15,269 bases of DNA, from NCBI GenBank assembly GCA_965658595.1, contig CBFHSW010000074.1:1-15269 (forward strand), in the 5' to 3' direction. The position numbers and the translations under genes were made by a program. The DNA comes from UBA1858 sp965658595 (lineage in GTDB: Bacteria; Pseudomonadota; Gammaproteobacteria; UBA4575). The notes under the pieces were generated by a model. It saw only the letters and a program-made list of their open reading frames with translations. It made no database searches and was not told where the DNA came from. Below, piece after piece: positions 1 through 7,613 of the stretch (positions are counted from its first letter, which is position 1; every line of letters begins with the position of its first letter).

Positions 1-40
1 TGACGTCGATAGCTAACGCTAGTCTTAACGAGAATGGTTG

Positions 41-1108
41 ATGAGAAAATGTGATCGTAACAATATCAGTATGGAGTGTTTGCTAGAAAAGATTCATGTC
101 TGGGCTGAGGATCTGGGTTTCGATCGAGTTGGTGTTACTGACACAGACTTGAGTGAGCATGAGGGCCATCTGATGGAATGGCTAGAAGCGGGCATGCAAG
201 GGGAAATGGATTACATGCTGCGCCACGGCACAGTTCGGGCTCGCCCTGAGGAGCTGATCGCTGGCACCTCACGTATTATCTCGGTGCGCATGAATTATTT
301 CCCACCACAGGCTAAATCTGCTGACGATGTATTAGAAGATAGTAGTCTCGCTTATATTTCTCGATATGCATTGGGGCGTGATTACCACAAAGTCATGCGC
401 AAGCGATTACAAAAATTGGCAGATAAGATCCAATCTGAAGTGGGTGAGTTTGGCTATCGTGCCTTTGTTGATAGTGCTCCCGTGTTAGAGAAAGCACTGG
501 CCCATAAAGCCGGACTAGGATGGGTGGGCAAGCATACAAATTTACTCTCAGAAGAGGCTGGCTCTTGGTTCTTTTTGGGTGAATTGTTTACTGATTTACC
601 ATTACCAATTGATGAAAAGGTGACTAATCACTGTGGAAGTTGTCAAGCCTGTATCGATATCTGTCCAACTCAAGCCATTATTGCGCCTTATAAGCTAGAT
701 GCACGAAAATGTATTTCATATCTGACTATCGAGCATAAAAGCGCTATACCTGAAGAATATCGAAAAGCTATGGGCAACCGTATTTATGGTTGTGATGATT
801 GTCAGCTGGTGTGTCCATGGAATAAGTTTTCACAGACTTCACCGCTTGCTGATTTTGTTAAGCGTCACGATCTGGATAAGAGTGATTTGGTCGCATTGTT
901 CATGTGGAGTGAGTAAGATTTTTTATACTACACTGAAGGCTCGGCGATTCGTCGCATCGGTCATCAACAATGGTTAAGGAATGTGGCGGTTGCACTAGGT
1001 AATTCCAAGGGTAGTGAGGAAGAGATTCAGGCCCTACAAAGTCGCCTAGCAGGTGCTTCAGAGTTACTAGCTGAGCATATACAGTGGGCACTAAAACAAC
1101 ATGCCTAA
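41..1108 (+). pseudogene. queG: Epoxyqueuosine reductase QueG, interrupted by an in-frame TAA
   Basis: QueG reduces epoxyqueuosine to queuosine at the wobble base of GUN-anticodon tRNAs, using a cobalamin cofactor and two 4Fe-4S clusters. Counting from the ATG at 41, I see the conserved FVDSAPVLE stretch (about 142-150, with the presumed catalytic Asp145), the first cluster motif CGSCQACIDICP (Cys198, 201, 204, 208) and the second cluster cysteines (224, 251, 254, 258). A TAA at 914-916 ends the protein after 291 residues. The same frame then continues uninterrupted to a TAA at 1106-1108 and encodes the usual C-terminal part, including TEGSAIRRIG and LRNVAVALGN. Without the TAA the protein would be 355 residues, close to the 379 of E. 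coli. So this is one nonsense codon, not a frameshift. A TTG at 38 and an ATG at 71 are alternative starts; I chose 41 because a purine-rich GAGAA lies at 32-36 region upstream and it fits family length. It is a recent pseudogene, a sequencing error, or a shortened product. Confidence 0.85.
914..916 (+). other. Premature in-frame TAA codon inside queG
   Basis: The TAA follows the codons for residues MWSE and precedes codons for DFLYYTEGSAIRRIG, all in one frame. A single base change from GAA or CAA would create it. The 63 sense codons after it show no further stop until 1106. Other genes in the window (pgi, mazG, the AGCS symporter) end in ordinary TAA codons, so general TAA recoding is not supported. 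Confidence 0.9.
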
Positions 1109-1147
1109 GCTTAATCTACAGGTTCGCTAATCGGTTGTTCTCAGGGC

Positions 1148-2788
1148 TTAGCGTTGGCGCAGCAAATAATCTAATAAGCCGCGAGTAGAATCATCCATAG
1201 AGTCATCAACGAGATCTGCTGGTGTGTGGTGGGAACCATTAGATGATGGAGTTTCAGAAAAGCGCGGTAAGATTTTATTGCTGAGTGTTTTGCCCAGTTC
1301 TACACCCATCTGATCAAATGCATTGGTGTTCCAAATCACAGATTGCACAAACACTTTGTGTTCGTAAGCACTTAACAAGGTGCCCAAAGACTGTGCCGAT
1401 AATGACTCCGCTAGCAACATATTACTTGGACGATTACCGTCAAAACTCATAGCAGGTGCTAATGCCTCAGCCTGTGGCTGAGTTTTACCTTGTTCAATCA
1501 GGAAGGCTTGTGTTTCCTCTGAGTTACGGCCCCACATCATGGCTTGTGATTGAGCCAGCATATTTGCTAACAGCGCATGATGGTGTTCAGGAAGAGTATG
1601 AGCGGCTTGTGCAAAACCAATGAAATCACAGGGCACAATGGAAGTGCCTTGATGCAGATGTTGATGAAAAGCATGTTGTCCATTAGTGCCGGCTTCTCCG
1701 AATATAACGGGGGATGTAGCACACTCTAACGGATGACCATCACGGTCCACATGCTTACCATTACTCTCCATATCTAATTGCTGTAGAAACAGAGGCAAGC
1801 TTCTTAGTCGATGATCATAAGGTAAGATTGCTTGCTCTGAATAATTCAAGAAATTGATATTCCAGATACCAATCAGACCCATAAGCACAGGTAGGTTGTA
1901 ATGTGATGGAGTAGTTAAAAAGTGCTGATCCATGGTGTGAGCGCCTGCCAGCAATTGTTTAAATTGGGCTATACCCAGTTTAACGACAATAGGAAATCCT
2001 ACAGCGCTCCACAGAGAGTAGCGTCCACCTACCCAGTCCCACATCATGAGAATATTTTCTGCATGAATGCCAAATGAAACGGCCTTGTCATGATTGGCGG
2101 TAATGGCTAGAAAATGTCGCTCGGCAATGTGTGCGTGTGACTTTCCAGCTTGGCACCATGCCAATGCAGAATGAGCATTATAGAGTGTCTCTTGTGTATC
2201 AAAACTCTTAGAGATCACCACAAATACACAAGTTTCTGGATTGCAACTTTTTAGTGTGTGCTGTAATTCATGTGCATCCACATTGGCGACAAAATGAATA
2301 TTAATCTCACTAGTGGCGAGATGATCAAGAGCTTCACAGACTAGTTTGGAGCCTAAATATGAACCGCCTATGCCCAAGATCACGACATCTGTAATGGCGC
2401 AACCAGTATGTCCACGCCATTCACCTGAGCGCAGTTGTTCGCTGAGTCGCTCCATTTTTTCCAGGGATGCAGATACTTGATCGCCAACTTCTGGATGATG
2501 TGGATGGCGCAAAGCCGTATGGAGAGCTGCGCGTCGTTCAGTATTATTGATCGCTGCACCATCAAACATGGCTCGGCGTCGGGCGTTGAGATCACAACTG
2601 TCAGCAAGATGTACTAAATCATCAACGACTGCTTGATTGAGTCGATTCTTAGAATAATCGAATAATAATGGGCCTGCGCTGCAGCTGAATTGTTGAAAGC
2701 GATGTGCTTGTTGTTCGAATAGCTCGCGCATATGAACGGACTGAAGTTCACGGGCATAAGACTCAAGTTTTTTCCATGCGGCATTCAT
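1148..2788 (-). CDS. pgi: Glucose-6-phosphate isomerase
   Basis: This cytoplasmic enzyme interconverts glucose 6-phosphate and fructose 6-phosphate. The 546-residue length matches the E. coli enzyme (549). It carries a sugar-phosphate isomerase motif SKSFDTQET (193-201), the first family signature WVGGRYSLWSAVGFP (252-266), the active-site region MESNGKH with Glu341, GTNGQHAFHQ with His372 and the second signature FDQMGVELGK ending in Lys500. The frame stays open upstream to a GTG at 2968, but I place the start at the ATG at 2788: it lines up with the family N-terminus, and the extra 60 residues are hydrophobic and lysine-rich and unlike PGI. The ribosome binding site is weak (GGG about 15 bases upstream). 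It is convergent with queG, with a 39-base gap and no clear terminator between. The place downstream of panC is familiar from Pseudomonas-type genomes, but a strong terminator separates it from that operon here. Confidence 0.96.
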   Translation of the reverse strand: MNAAWKKLESYARELQSVHMRELFEQQAHRFQQFSCSAGPLLFDYSKNRLNQAVVDDLVHLADSCDLNARRRAMFDGAAINNTERRAALHTALRHPHHPEVGDQVSASLEKMERLSEQLRSGEWRGHTGCAITDVVILGIGGSYLGSKLVCEALDHLATSEINIHFVANVDAHELQHTLKSCNPETCVFVVISKSFDTQETLYNAHSALAWCQAGKSHAHIAERHFLAITANHDKAVSFGIHAENILMMWDWVGGRYSLWSAVGFPIVVKLGIAQFKQLLAGAHTMDQHFLTTPSHYNLPVLMGLIGIWNINFLNYSEQAILPYDHRLRSLPLFLQQLDMESNGKHVDRDGHPLECATSPVIFGEAGTNGQHAFHQHLHQGTSIVPCDFIGFAQAAHTLPEHHHALLANMLAQSQAMMWGRNSEETQAFLIEQGKTQPQAEALAPAMSFDGNRPSNMLLAESLSAQSLGTLLSAYEHKVFVQSVIWNTNAFDQMGVELGKTLSNKILPRFSETPSSNGSHHTPADLVDDSMDDSTRGLLDYLLRQR

Positions 2789-3019
2789 AATGATGGCTGA
2801 CCCAAATAGTTTGGATTTTAGTGTTTTGCTTTGATTGATTGTGTTTTTCCTGTTAAACAAGTATGACAGAAAAAAATTGTATGAGAACAACCTTGCATTA
2901 AGATCACCGAATACAGTCAATAGGCATAAAAACAGTGCGATAAGGAGAATCTTCTCAAGAGTAATCACGAGTGCTGGAATTGAGCTTTTGGAAGAAAAGA
3001 GCGTATATTAAAAATCAGC

Positions 3020-3057
3020 CACAAAAAAAGCGGACAATTAAGTCCGCTTTTTTTGTG
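3020..3057 (-). terminator. Strong intrinsic terminator, symmetric A/T-flanked hairpin
   Basis: Perfect inverted repeat: CACAAAAAAAGCGGAC at 3020-3035 and its exact complement at 3042-3057, with a 6-base loop (AATTAA). The core stem is GCGGAC/GTCCGC, with seven A on one side and seven T on the other, so it can act in both directions. No plus-strand gene ends nearby, so it most likely stops minus-strand transcripts from the panC operon and the small ORF at 3188-3292, isolating pgi downstream. Confidence 0.9.
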
Positions 3058-3187
3058 AAATGCGCCTCAAATATAAGGTCACCGACTTTGGCCGGCCGCT
3101 TATTTAATTTTTAAGGATTGTAACGTGTGTTCGCAGTATTCATGAATAATTTTGCATAGCCAACACTGAGGTTAACTAATATCAATA

Positions 3188-3292
3188 TTATCTATAAATA
3201 GTGCCATTCTTAAGGTGCTTGAATAGATTCAACTGTGAAGCGATATTGATTATAAATGCTAAAACTACACATCCAACGATAAACCATGCCAT
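3188..3292 (-). CDS. Putative 34-residue single-pass membrane protein (unrecognised)
   Basis: I do not recognise a family. The 34-codon ORF begins MAWFIVGCVVLAFIINIAS, a near-continuous hydrophobic stretch (about residues 2-18) long enough to span the membrane, and continues with a polar, basic tail (QLNLFKHLKN, ending in YR) that would favour a cytoplasmic C-terminus. An AAAGGGG ribosome binding site lies 7 bases upstream of the ATG, better than those of several established genes here. A TATAAT box is 24 bases upstream of the ATG, and the strong terminator at 3020-3057 follows about 130 bases after the stop. A clean start signal, a membrane-like composition and a downstream terminator support a real gene; no homology has been checked. 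It lies in the 360-base space between panC and the terminator, in which I see no other gene. Confidence 0.55.
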   Translation of the reverse strand: MAWFIVGCVVLAFIINIASQLNLFKHLKNGTIYR

Positions 3293-3299
3293 ATTGATA

Positions 3300-3306
3300 C
3301 CCCTTT
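3300..3306 (-). promoter_or_regulatory. Ribosome binding site of the 34-codon ORF
   Basis: On the minus strand this reads AAAGGGG, ending 7 bases before the ATG at 3292. It is the main argument that the small ORF is translated. Confidence 0.55.
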
Positions 3307-3315
3307 GTAAGTTTG

Positions 3316-3321
3316 ATTATA
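3316..3321 (-). promoter_or_regulatory. Candidate -10 box for the 34-codon ORF
   Basis: An exact TATAAT on the minus strand, placed so that transcription would start just before the AAAGGGG ribosome binding site and leave a short leader. I see no good -35 box at 16-18 bases upstream, and the surroundings are AT-rich, so it could be chance. Confidence 0.35.
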
Positions 3322-3416
3322 TTTAGCTTAAATTCTGGCTAATTACTTAGTTTCGAGTCTAGTATATTACTAATACTTAGTCAGACTCCCAAACGCCTTG
3401 GCTATAGTATACACAA

Positions 3417-4256
3417 TTAAGAATTTTGAAAAAGTACATTATCAATCAAACGAGTGTGTCCCAACCAAGCAGCACATAAGATCACTATGCGTTGGGTGTT
3501 TGAGTGTATTTCAGACAGATTTGAGGCATCACATAGCCTTAGGTATTCGACTTCAAACCCATGATTTTCAAGTATTTTTTTTGATTTTATCTGAATTTCT
3601 TGGCGTTTATCATAGCTGTAATCCAGACGTGCTTGAGTTAATGTTTTGTATAACCATGGGGCAATCAGTCGCTGTTCATCACTCAGATGTTGATTACGTG
3701 AGCTATAAGCCAGTCCATCTGGCTCTCGCAGGGTTTCGACACAGATGATATCCATAGCCAAGTTCAGTGTCTTCACTAGCGCTTGGATCACTAAACACTG
3801 TTGATAATCTTTTTCTCCAAACACGGCAGTTTGTGCTGGAATAATTTCAAACAGTCTCGCTACCACTGTACATACTCCATCAAAATGTCCCGGACGATGG
3901 CGTCCACAAAAGTCGGTTGCAACTATAGGTGTGGGAATAATTGGGTGGCTAGGTTTACCTGAGGGATACATTTCTGTCTCGCTAGGAGCGAATACTGCAT
4001 CTACCTTTAATGACTCAAGAAGCTTGAGGTCGTCATAATAAGTGCGTGGATAAAGATCATAGTCACTGGTTTCATTGAACTGTATGGGGTTCACAAAAAT
4101 ACTCACCACCACACGAGTGCCTAGGGACTGAGCGCGCTGAATGAGCTGTTTATGACCCTCATGAAGATTACCCATGGTGGGCACTAGCACGACATGTTCA
4201 GATTGCCAGCGATGCATTTGGGTATGCATCTGCTCGCAGTGTTTGATGACAATCAT
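3417..4256 (-). CDS. panC: Pantothenate synthetase (pantoate-beta-alanine ligase)
   Basis: PanC joins pantoate and beta-alanine, using ATP, to make pantothenate, the precursor of coenzyme A. Diagnostic stretches are all present: VPTMGNLHEGH (ATP-binding HIGH-like motif, about 25-35), SIFVNPIQF (about 52-60), DLYPRTYYDD, RPGHFDGV, FGEKDYQQ (pantoate and ATP contacts), DGLAYSSRN (KMSKS-like region) and the C-terminal AAWLGHTRLIDN. At 279 residues it is essentially full length (E. coli 283). It lies 39 bases after panB and is the last recognised gene of the pcnB-panC run. No panD, the source of beta-alanine, is in the window. The start ATG has only a weak ribosome binding site, so translation may depend partly on the genes upstream. 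Confidence 0.97.
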   Translation of the reverse strand: MIVIKHCEQMHTQMHRWQSEHVVLVPTMGNLHEGHKQLIQRAQSLGTRVVVSIFVNPIQFNETSDYDLYPRTYYDDLKLLESLKVDAVFAPSETEMYPSGKPSHPIIPTPIVATDFCGRHRPGHFDGVCTVVARLFEIIPAQTAVFGEKDYQQCLVIQALVKTLNLAMDIICVETLREPDGLAYSSRNQHLSDEQRLIAPWLYKTLTQARLDYSYDKRQEIQIKSKKILENHGFEVEYLRLCDASNLSEIHSNTQRIVILCAAWLGHTRLIDNVLFQNS

Positions 4257-4295
4257 ATTCGCTTAGGTATTTACTTGAGGATTTGCTGAGGCTAA

Positions 4296-5090
4296 CTAGC
4301 GATCCGGAAATAATCCCGCTTTCACTTCGTAGATATATTTTTTAACGGCCTCTTGGATGCTGCATTGTTGCATATAATTTTTGACAAATGAGGGAGCACT
4401 GCCAGCGGTGATTCCAAGAATGTCGTGCAGGACTAAAATTTGTCCATCGCAATGTTGCCCCGCACCAATTCCAATGACGGGTAAATTGACTTGCTGACAG
4501 ACTCTCTGTGCGAGTTCGCTTGGAACGCACTCCAACAACAAAAGATCAGCCCCAGCCTCCTGAAGAGCCATACTGGTATCTAATAGCTCATCCGCTCCAA
4601 CTGAGTCTTGTGCTTGTGTTTGATAGCTGCCTAATTTATGCACATACTGAGGACGTAATCCCAAATGAGCGCAGACTGGAATTCCACAGGCGCTTAGCTC
4701 AGCCACAATTTCTGTTTGACGTTGAGTGGCTTCTAATTTCACCATCTGAGCCCCCGCTTCTTGCATTAGTCGGGTAGCATTGTCTAAGGCCGTGTCAATG
4801 TTGGGATAGCTCATGAATGGCATATCGGCAATAATCAATGCATGAGAACTTGCGCGGCTCACACACTGTGTATGGTAGAGCATGTCTTCCATAGTCACAC
4901 TGACAGTTGAGGCGGCACCTTGAATTACCATGCCTAATGAGTCTCCCACCAAGATAACGTCAATGCCACAAGTATCTAAAAGCTCAGAAAAACTGGAATC
5001 ATAAGCCGTTAAGCAGGCAATTTTTTCATTTTTCTTGCGCATATTACGTAGGGTATTAATCGTGATACCCAGAGAATTCTGTTTGCTCAT
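4296..5090 (-). CDS. panB: 3-methyl-2-oxobutanoate hydroxymethyltransferase
   Basis: PanB transfers a hydroxymethyl group from 5,10-methylenetetrahydrofolate to alpha-ketoisovalerate, the first committed step of pantothenate synthesis, and so draws on the folate pathway served by folK two genes upstream. The 264 residues show the family landmarks: LTAYDSSF (27-34), VGDSLGMV with the metal-ligand Asp50, the VTMEDM stretch, IADMPF (87-92), VKLE with Glu120, GLRPQYV, LLLLECVP with Glu187 (presumed catalytic base), and GIGAGQHCDGQILVLHDILG (207-226). One divergence: the usual Gly-Gly after the metal-binding Glu is Ala-Thr here (VKLEAT). Only 5 bases separate it from the kinase gene upstream. Confidence 0.97.
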   Translation of the reverse strand: MSKQNSLGITINTLRNMRKKNEKIACLTAYDSSFSELLDTCGIDVILVGDSLGMVIQGAASTVSVTMEDMLYHTQCVSRASSHALIIADMPFMSYPNIDTALDNATRLMQEAGAQMVKLEATQRQTEIVAELSACGIPVCAHLGLRPQYVHKLGSYQTQAQDSVGADELLDTSMALQEAGADLLLLECVPSELAQRVCQQVNLPVIGIGAGQHCDGQILVLHDILGITAGSAPSFVKNYMQQCSIQEAVKKYIYEVKAGLFPDR

Positions 5091-5095
5091 AATCG

Positions 5096-5746
5096 CTAGC
5101 TCACAAACGAGAGAGGATTGTAATAGTGACGTCCGCTAGTGGTATTCATAATTTGTGCTTTGAGCTGTTCATAATCACGCTCATTGTTAATAAAGTCGAT
5201 ATCACTGGCATTAACGATCAAAAGAGGCGTTTCATGATAGTGATAAAAGAATTCTGCGTAGGCTTCATTAAGCTGCTCTAAATAATTTGTTTCAATAAAG
5301 CGCTCAAAATTGCGCCCACGTTTCTTGATGCGTTCTAATAAAGTCGATACAGGTGCCTGTAAGTATACTACCAAATCAGGTTTGGGCGCTTCGGTGATCA
5401 TATGCTCATACACCTGCAGATATAAATCGTATTCTGTCGGGTTCAATGTTACCTGTGCGAATAATTTATCTTTATCGATTAAGTAGTCAGCTATTTTAGT
5501 CTGCGAGAATATGCTTGATTGGCGCAGTGATTGTATTTGCTTGGTGCGCTGCATGAGGAAATAGAGTTGAGTGGATAGAGCGGCCTCTTTAGGGCGTTGG
5601 TAGAATTGCTCCAAAAAAGGGTTATCGTCAATTTCCTCTAAAATAAGCTCGGAGTTAAATTCATTAGCCAGGCGTTGAGAAAGGCTAGATTTACCCACCC
5701 CAATCGGCCCTTCAATTACTGTGTAGTCAGGTAATGAATCTTGCAT
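5096..5746 (-). CDS. Deoxynucleoside kinase family protein
   Basis: This belongs to the deoxynucleoside kinase (dNK/dCK/dGK) family, which phosphorylates deoxynucleosides with ATP in salvage of DNA precursors. The P-loop GPIGVGKSS is at 13-21. It is followed by the LEEIDDNPFLEQFY region (36-49) that carries the catalytic Glu in this family, a conserved QLYFLMQR stretch (60-67), ADYLIDKDKLFA (86-97, in place of the usual DRS-like segment), and an arginine/lysine-rich lid RIKKRGRNFE (139-148). The length of 216 fits the bacterial enzymes. Which base it prefers cannot be read from the sequence; purine deoxynucleosides are common for bacterial members. It sits between folK (2-base gap) and panB (5-base gap), so it is almost certainly co-transcribed and translationally coupled with them. 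Confidence 0.9.
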   Translation of the reverse strand: MQDSLPDYTVIEGPIGVGKSSLSQRLANEFNSELILEEIDDNPFLEQFYQRPKEAALSTQLYFLMQRTKQIQSLRQSSIFSQTKIADYLIDKDKLFAQVTLNPTEYDLYLQVYEHMITEAPKPDLVVYLQAPVSTLLERIKKRGRNFERFIETNYLEQLNEAYAEFFYHYHETPLLIVNASDIDFINNERDYEQLKAQIMNTTSGRHYYNPLSFVS

Positions 5747-5748
5747 AC

Positions 5749-6249
5749 TTATTCTTGTAGTTGTATTAAGCCATTTCGGTAGCAGCGAGACTTGATGCGA
5801 TGAATATGTCCTAAGTTAGGAATCATGAGGTTTTTATTTAATTCATGCAATGGGTAAAGTACAAATTCTCGCTGAGCAATACCCGGGTGAGGCACTGTAA
5901 GTGTTTGATTTCTAATAGACTGATTGCCAAAAAGTAATATATCTAAATCCAGTGTTCGTGGCCCCCATTGCTCTTCTTTACGCACTCGTCCATGGCTTTG
6001 TTCAATCGCTTGCAGCGCTTCTAACAAGCTCTGTGCATCCAGCCGAGTGTGTAGGCATGCGGCAGCATTGACATAGGGAGGTTGATCTTGTGGGCCCATG
6101 GGGCGACTGGTATATAAACTGGAAAAACTATCTAAATCAGTCTGTTCAATTTGATCTATATCCCACAGCGCATCCAAAACATGTGCATATGGGTTATCAA
6201 GATTGCTGCCCAAGCCAACATAGCATTCTGTGATGAGGGAAGTGGTCAT
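5749..6249 (-). CDS. folK: 2-amino-4-hydroxy-6-hydroxymethyldihydropteridine pyrophosphokinase
   Basis: FolK transfers pyrophosphate from ATP to 6-hydroxymethyl-dihydropterin, a late step in folate synthesis. The family signature WGPRTLDLDILLFG is at 95-108, with the two magnesium-binding aspartates Asp101 and Asp103. The N-terminal VGLGSNLDNP (11-20), LYTSRPMGPQDQPPYVNAA (45-63) and the PHP motif (120-122) followed by REFVLYPL complete the set of pterin and ATP contacts. At 166 residues it has family length (E. coli 159). It starts 3 bases after pcnB ends and stops 2 bases before the kinase begins, an arrangement that suggests coupled translation. Confidence 0.97.
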   Translation of the reverse strand: MTTSLITECYVGLGSNLDNPYAHVLDALWDIDQIEQTDLDSFSSLYTSRPMGPQDQPPYVNAAACLHTRLDAQSLLEALQAIEQSHGRVRKEEQWGPRTLDLDILLFGNQSIRNQTLTVPHPGIAQREFVLYPLHELNKNLMIPNLGHIHRIKSRCYRNGLIQLQE

Positions 6250-6252
6250 AGC

Positions 6253-7521
6253 TTATGATCTTTTTTTATGCTGAGTCATGAGATGTTTTTCATCATCATC
6301 GACGCTTTGAATTTTAGTCCACCAAGTACATTCACTGGAGTCTATTTCCCCTGCCTCAGTGCGCAAGCAGAAAAAATCATAGGCCGCGCGAAAACGAGGA
6401 TGGCTGAGAATTTTGAGAGTGCGTTTGCCCTTGCGATGCGCAAAACGGTGTTGAAGGCGCCATATTTCACAAATGACAATGGCTAATCGTTTGGGAATAA
6501 ATGTCATGCTGGATTGATTAGCGACAGTAGTCCGTGCCGCTGCCCATACAATTTCAGATACGGGTTGATCACGAGACATATATTCATCTAATAATGATTG
6601 ATAGGGCCTCCACAAAAGTATTGCAAAAATAAAGGCTGGGTTAACTGACTTACCTGTGATTACACGTCTATCTGTGTTGGCTAATGCAGCATAAATGAGT
6701 TGGCTGAATTGCTCATCATTTTCTAAATTATATGCGGTAAAAGGAAATAATATATGTAAAAGGTTATGCTCTTTGAGTGAATTAAAACATTTTACCGCTG
6801 AACCGCTATGGAATAGTTTGACCATTTCATCAAACAATCTTGCCGCTGGAATATCACGTAACAAGCCACCGAGTGTATCGATAGGTTCGGCTGTTTCCTC
6901 AATAATGTCTAAAGACAATTTGGATTTAAAGCGAACAGCTCTCAGCATTCTGACAGGGTCTTCTTTATAGCGTGTAAACACATCGCCAATCATTCTGATT
7001 TTTTTATCACGCAAATCTTCCATGCCTTGACAAAAGTCTATGACTTCAGAAGTTTGCAGATCATAGTAGAGGGCATTGATACTAAAATCTCGTCGGATGG
7101 CATCTTCTTCCATATTGCCATAGGTGTTATCTCGCAGGATGCGACCGTTATCATCTTCTTTGGTATGTGTTTGCTTGTCTGCATCAGCGATGGCACGAAA
7201 AGTAGAAACTTCAATATAGTTTCGCTGATGGTAAATATGTACCAATTTAAAACGTCGTCCAATTAACCGACTATTGCTGAAAATCTTACATATTTCTTCA
7301 GGACGTGCATTAGTCACGACATCAAAATCTTTGGGCATGATGTTAAGAATTAAATCACGCACACATCCACCTACCAGATAAGCCTCATAATTAGCAGTTT
7401 GTAGCTTTTTGATAATACCGATAGCACGAGGGCATATTTTTGATTCATCAATCTGATGAACATCAATAGGTATTCGAGTCGCGGTAATATTAGATGTGTT
7501 TTGAGTATTCACTGGGGTCAT
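6253..7521 (-). CDS. pcnB: Poly(A) polymerase I (polynucleotide adenylyltransferase)
   Basis: PcnB adds 3' adenosine tails to RNAs and so marks them for decay. The class II nucleotidyltransferase head is clear: YLVGGCVRDL (48-57), MPKDFDVVTNA with catalytic Asp65 and Asp67 (62-72), RRFKLVHI, and RRDFSINALYYD (143-154), followed by KEDPVRMLRAVRF (187-199), typical of poly(A) polymerase and CCA-adding relatives. The PKDFDVVTNA form, the long N-terminus, the C-terminal basic region RRLQHRF-like and HPRFRAAYDFFCLRTEAG favour PcnB over Cca. At 422 residues it is slightly shorter than E. coli PcnB. The pcnB-folK pairing supports the call. The start at 7521 has no strong ribosome binding site and is only 45 bases from the amtB terminator, so its promoter must be very close or overlap that terminator. 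Confidence 0.95.
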   Translation of the reverse strand: MTPVNTQNTSNITATRIPIDVHQIDESKICPRAIGIIKKLQTANYEAYLVGGCVRDLILNIMPKDFDVVTNARPEEICKIFSNSRLIGRRFKLVHIYHQRNYIEVSTFRAIADADKQTHTKEDDNGRILRDNTYGNMEEDAIRRDFSINALYYDLQTSEVIDFCQGMEDLRDKKIRMIGDVFTRYKEDPVRMLRAVRFKSKLSLDIIEETAEPIDTLGGLLRDIPAARLFDEMVKLFHSGSAVKCFNSLKEHNLLHILFPFTAYNLENDEQFSQLIYAALANTDRRVITGKSVNPAFIFAILLWRPYQSLLDEYMSRDQPVSEIVWAAARTTVANQSSMTFIPKRLAIVICEIWRLQHRFAHRKGKRTLKILSHPRFRAAYDFFCLRTEAGEIDSSECTWWTKIQSVDDDEKHLMTQHKKRS

Positions 7522-7565
7522 TATAAGACGAACTGAGGTGTTTGTGGTGGTTGACTTACGATCAA

Positions 7566-7594
7566 AAAAAAGGCGACCACAGGCCGCCTTTTTT
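7566..7594 (-). terminator. Intrinsic terminator of the glnK-amtB operon
   Basis: Inverted repeat AAAAAAGGCG (7566-7575) and CGCCTTTTTT (7585-7594). The inner CC/GG bases (7577-7578 with 7582-7583) can pair further. On the minus strand the GC stem is followed by a run of T, and it starts 19 bases after the amtB stop codon. Confidence 0.88.
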
Positions 7595-7613
7595 AGCCAA
7601 AATGTGTTGATAC

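Noticed and set aside
900..977. Frameshift explanation for the short queG
   Set aside because: The downstream homologous codons are in the same frame as the upstream part; a nonsense codon alone explains the break.
2789..2968. 60-codon in-frame N-terminal extension of pgi starting at a GTG, with a hydrophobic segment
   Set aside because: No ribosome binding site precedes the GTG, the extension does not resemble any PGI N-terminus, and the ATG at 2788 gives the exact family length. It is probably AT-rich leader that happens to stay open.
3089..3102. GC-rich GGCCGGCCGC stretch in an AT-rich intergenic region as a mobile-element end or cloning scar
   Set aside because: There is no flanking repeat, duplication or vector-like sequence; it is a short local oddity only.
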